Origin: Acidobacteriota bacterium
GTDB taxonomy: Bacteria; Acidobacteriota; Blastocatellia; Pyrinomonadales; Pyrinomonadaceae
DNA length: 36,895 nucleotides
Direction: 5' to 3'
Assembly: GCA_019639235.1 (NCBI GenBank)
Contig: JAHBSG010000031.1
Location: 1 to 36,895, forward strand
The notes below the pieces were generated by a model. It saw nothing but the letters and a program-made list of their open reading frames with translations, had not been told where the DNA came from and did no database searches. The position numbers and the translations under genes are program-made. Below are positions 33,920 through 36,895 of this stretch, piece by piece; positions within the stretch are counted from its first letter, which is position 1, and each line of letters starts with the position of its first letter.

Positions 33920-36688
33920 ATGCGGCCAGAAGATTGGAAAAAAGTGAAAGAGGTCCTTTCGGATGCTCTTGAATTGAGCGAGGCGGAACGGCAGCCTTAC
34001 CTCGACAAGCTGGGTCTTTCGCCCGAGATACGGGCTGAGGTCGAGTCACTCCTCGCCTTTGAGACCGAATCAGAAGATGTCATGCGTCTTTCGGCGGTCG
34101 AGTTCAGCAAGGACTTCTTCCCCGGCGAAGAAGACGAAAAGCTCGTCGGCCAACAGATCGGCAGTTATAGGATCGTCAGGGAGATCGGCTATGGCGGCAT
34201 GGGCGTCGTTTACCTTGCCGAACGCATTGACGGCAAGTTCGATCAAAAGGTAGCTCTTAAGCTGCTCAAGCGTGAGCTGAACACCTCCGCACTCCGCCGC
34301 CGGTTCGAACACGAACGCGAGATACTCGCCTCGCTTGAGCATCCGAACATCGCCCGCCTGCTCGATGCCGGAGCGACCGACGACCAAGTGCCCTTCATCG
34401 CGATGGAGTACGTTGACGGGCTTCCGATCGACGCCTATTGCGAAAAGCACGGTCTCAGCCTTGGCGACCGGCTCGACCTTTTCCGGAAGGTGTGCTCGGC
34501 CGTCAATTTTGCCCATCGGAATCTGGTCGTCCACCGTGACCTCAAGCCCTCGAACATTCTGATCAACGAGGACGGCATACCGAAGCTTCTCGATTTCGGC
34601 ATCGCAAAGGTCCTTTCGGAGGAGTTTCCCGCTCTCGGGGCATCGACCGTAACCAACCTCGGCGTGATGACCCCGAGCTATGCCTCGCCCGAGCAGCTTC
34701 GCAACGAGAGCGTCACGACCGCGACCGACATATATTCGCTTGGTGTCGTACTCTATGAGCTGCTTACCGGCGCACGGCCGTTTGCTGCCAAAGAGGCCGA
34801 CCTCCAGGAGATCGTCAAAGCCGTCATCGAAGCTGAACCAAGGTTGCCATCCGAGGTGGTCGAGAGCGGTTCGCGAGCTTTAAAGGCAAGCACGCAGGCG
34901 AGGACCGAGGTTCTCGCGGAAAGTGCCCACGGCGAAGAGGAACGCACGAAGGTCTCGCGTCCCGATACGGGCCGCTCCGAACGCCGTATCACAGAACGCG
35001 GCAAGGTCGCGATAAGCGCCGCCGAACTTCGCGGCGACCTGGACAACATTGTCCTAAAGGCTCTCCGCAAAGAGCCCGAGCGGCGTTACACCTCGGCCGA
35101 GAATCTCGCCGAAGACATTCACCGCCACCAACGCGGGCTTCCGGTCGCGGCCCGGCCGAACACATATTCGTACCGCATCGAGCGATTCGTCTCCCGCAAC
35201 AAGGCCGGTGTGCTCGGAGCCGCTTTCGTCGCTTTGGCCGTCATCGCCGGGCTCGCAGCGACCATCTGGCAAGGGCGTGTCGCCCAGGCCGAACGAGCAC
35301 GGGCCGAAAAGCGTTTCAACGATGTCCGTTCGCTGGCAAACTCGTATCTCTTCGATGTTTATCCCGAGATCGAGAACCTTGAAGGCTCGCTAAAAGCACG
35401 CGAAAAGATACTCACCAACGCTCTCACCTATTTGGACAGCCTTTCGAACGAAGCCGGCGGCGACCTCGCATTGCAGAGTGAACTTGCAACGGCCTACGAG
35501 AAGATCGGCGATGTTCAGGGAGCGCTGACGAACTCAAGCCTTGGAAATATTCAAGCCGGACTTGAAAGCTATGGAAAGGCGGCCCGGCTTCGCGAGGCCG
35601 TTTATGCGGCGAACCCGGCCGACCTGGAGGCAAAGGAAAAGCTCGCGAATAACTACTACACGACCGCACGCACGCTTTGGAACGATAGCCAAACGGCAGA
35701 GGCAGAAAAGACCTTTGAAAGGACGCTCACGCTCCGCCGCGAACTAGTTGCCGACCTCCCGAATTCGGCCGTCCATCGCAATCGCCTGGCCGTGCTTTTG
35801 ATCGACTACGCCGCAATTCCGGTCTTCAATTCGCAGACCGAACGGGCCGTCGTATTGCTGGAGGAAGCCTTCGCCATCATTGAAAAGCTGCGTGCCGCCG
35901 AACCCGCGAACAGCGAATTCAAAAAGTCGCAGACCCGCCTGCTGCGGATGATGGGCAAGGCAAAGGGCACGCTCGGCGATTATGAAGGCGCTATCAGCGG
36001 ACTTGACCTGGCCATCAGGATCAGCGACGACCTTGCCCGCGAATTCCCGCAGGATTTTCGCGTCCAACGAAGCGTCTGGCTAACGCATACGATCAAATGC
36101 GAGGTTTTCATCGATAAGCAGGACGGAACTGCGGCGGTCGAAGCGTGCGTTCCGACGATCGAGTTCCCCGAAAATGCACTGGCCAAAGAACCGGACAATG
36201 GCGTCGTTGCCTATGACCTGGCCATTTCGCACTTCAACACCGCGAGGGCATACCGGCTGGCCCGAAACTTCCCGGCGACCATCGAGCAGGCGGCCCGAGC
36301 GACGGCGGTGATGCAGCGGCTTAGCGACAAGAACCCCGACGACCTCGAGTACAAACGCAACCTCGCCGTTTACGACACCGAACGCGCCCGGGCCCAGATC
36401 GAGATCGGCAGGTTCGCCGATGCCGTGCCGGTTCTCGAACGCGTGATCGCGATGATGATCCCGATCGCGGAAAAGGAAGGTGGTCCGACCTATCGCTATG
36501 ACGTCGCAATGGCCCATCGGCTCGTCGCCAAAGCGTATTTCAACACAGGCCAGCGGCAGCGTGCCGCCGAGCACATCGACAAGGCGATCGCCATCGCCCG
36601 CGAACTACGCGAGGCAAATACACTCCGCGACGCCGATAAGAACATACTCACCGAGCTCGAAAACGAAAAGGCCCAATATACGCAATAG
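33920..36688 (+). CDS. Membrane Ser/Thr protein kinase with periplasmic TPR domain
   Basis: 922 residues. An N-terminal ~75-residue acidic extension precedes the Hanks kinase domain: glycine loop REIGYGGMGVVY (88-99), VALKLL with Lys114, HRDLKPSN with Asp207, DFG at 225-227, TPSYASPEQL at 251-260. A ~57-residue charged insert at about 312-368 splits the C-lobe before ELRGDLDNIVLKALRKEPERRY. One membrane helix (~429-450), then TPR-rich extracytoplasmic part (YPEIENLEGSLKAREKILTNALTYLDSL through IDKAIAIARELREANTL). It would sense envelope signals and phosphorylate cytoplasmic partners, perhaps the adjacent sigma factor; that link is inference. Confidence 0.92.
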   Translation: MRPEDWKKVKEVLSDALELSEAERQPYLDKLGLSPEIRAEVESLLAFETESEDVMRLSAVEFSKDFFPGEEDEKLVGQQIGSYRIVREIGYGGMGVVYLAERIDGKFDQKVALKLLKRELNTSALRRRFEHEREILASLEHPNIARLLDAGATDDQVPFIAMEYVDGLPIDAYCEKHGLSLGDRLDLFRKVCSAVNFAHRNLVVHRDLKPSNILINEDGIPKLLDFGIAKVLSEEFPALGASTVTNLGVMTPSYASPEQLRNESVTTATDIYSLGVVLYELLTGARPFAAKEADLQEIVKAVIEAEPRLPSEVVESGSRALKASTQARTEVLAESAHGEEERTKVSRPDTGRSERRITERGKVAISAAELRGDLDNIVLKALRKEPERRYTSAENLAEDIHRHQRGLPVAARPNTYSYRIERFVSRNKAGVLGAAFVALAVIAGLAATIWQGRVAQAERARAEKRFNDVRSLANSYLFDVYPEIENLEGSLKAREKILTNALTYLDSLSNEAGGDLALQSELATAYEKIGDVQGALTNSSLGNIQAGLESYGKAARLREAVYAANPADLEAKEKLANNYYTTARTLWNDSQTAEAEKTFERTLTLRRELVADLPNSAVHRNRLAVLLIDYAAIPVFNSQTERAVVLLEEAFAIIEKLRAAEPANSEFKKSQTRLLRMMGKAKGTLGDYEGAISGLDLAIRISDDLAREFPQDFRVQRSVWLTHTIKCEVFIDKQDGTAAVEACVPTIEFPENALAKEPDNGVVAYDLAISHFNTARAYRLARNFPATIEQAARATAVMQRLSDKNPDDLEYKRNLAVYDTERARAQIEIGRFADAVPVLERVIAMMIPIAEKEGGPTYRYDVAMAHRLVAKAYFNTGQRQRAAEHIDKAIAIARELREANTLRDADKNILTELENEKAQYTQ

Positions 36689-36895
36689 AATCCCGCCCAA
36701 GCAGAAACCCGACCTGCAGGCAGAAACCCGAACGGTAGTGAGGGTGTCGTGTTAAGGGAGAAATGATAAAGGGGAAGGGAGAAAGTAAATCAGAATTCGG
36801 TTTTCTTTTTTTCTTTCGTGGTTAAAAAACATTAAGGCAGATGCCACCGTCTTCGACGACTTCGGCAGTCCATATCGGATGTTACGCCCTTGCTG
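36689..36895. repeat. Repeat-rich right end of the window
   Basis: A half unit (36701-36717) and a full unit (36718-36746) of the CAGAAACCCGAAC...GAGGGTG repeat, followed by a purine-rich stretch and TTTCTTTCGTGGTTAA (36806-36830). This repeats the order seen at 30149-30242. The last ~55 bases look weakly coding in more than one frame, but the window ends before a gene can be called. Confidence 0.7.

Noticed and set aside
36840..36895. Possible start of a gene at the right edge
   Set aside because: Only about 18 codons are visible, more than one frame looks plausible and no clear ribosome site is present.

Overview
The window looks like a chromosomal segment from an environmental Acidobacteriota, most likely class Blastocatellia (Pyrinomonadaceae-like). 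That placement is an inference from gene style: ECF sigma factor next to a kinase-TPR protein, secreted proteins with DGDGK repeats, a futalosine-type menaquinone gene, split heptose genes, and many intergenic repeats. There is no rRNA or other direct marker. Most of the segment is ordinary chromosome; the unusual parts are the repeat-rich intergenic islands and a small nuclease-rich accessory patch.

Layout, left to right. 1-5.2 kb: the end of a TPR protein, then a leftward cluster (ubiX, SH3-like secreted protein, SAM methyltransferase, mqnD) that fits late menaquinone synthesis, with larB divergent. 5.2-8.3 kb: accessory island with heptamer arrays, hairpin repeats, a controller-like XRE gene joined to a PD-(D/E)XK protein, a second two-gene unit with an ExE nuclease-like protein, a vsr remnant cut by a dispersed repeat, and a REP-associated tyrosine transposase flanked by its hairpins. 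8.3-17 kb: an HtrA-like protease with TPRs, rpiB, an AraC regulator, a run of small stress or unknown genes, threonine aldolase, a periplasmic glycerophosphodiesterase, cmk, then tRNA-Arg and tRNA-His. 17.3-23 kb: a secreted subtilisin, a DGDGK-repeat protein, rfaE1-rfaE2, an unknown gene and rsmE.

23-26.4 kb: leftward genes for a PolB-like exonuclease, a zinc-ribbon membrane protein, a HAS-barrel-like protein and a DNA methyltransferase, tightly spaced and possibly one DNA-maintenance or defence unit. 26.4-30 kb: a glycine-zipper envelope protein behind a textbook sigma-54 promoter, a cupin, a lipoprotein, and an acyl-CoA dehydrogenase under a perfect FadR-type operator. 30-36.9 kb: a composite repeat island, a large secreted beta-helix protein that ends in the same six-repeat module as the 19 kb gene, and, divergent from it, an ECF sigma factor followed by a membrane Ser/Thr kinase with a TPR tail.

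The most informative observations are: (1) a family of ~30-bp dispersed repeats, one copy of which forms the truncated end of vsr, with a tyrosine transposase nearby; (2) heptamer and nonamer arrays that sit at the 3' ends of genes; (3) the sigma-54 and FadR-type regulatory sites; (4) the orphan restriction-like genes and the exonuclease/HAS-barrel/methyltransferase cluster.
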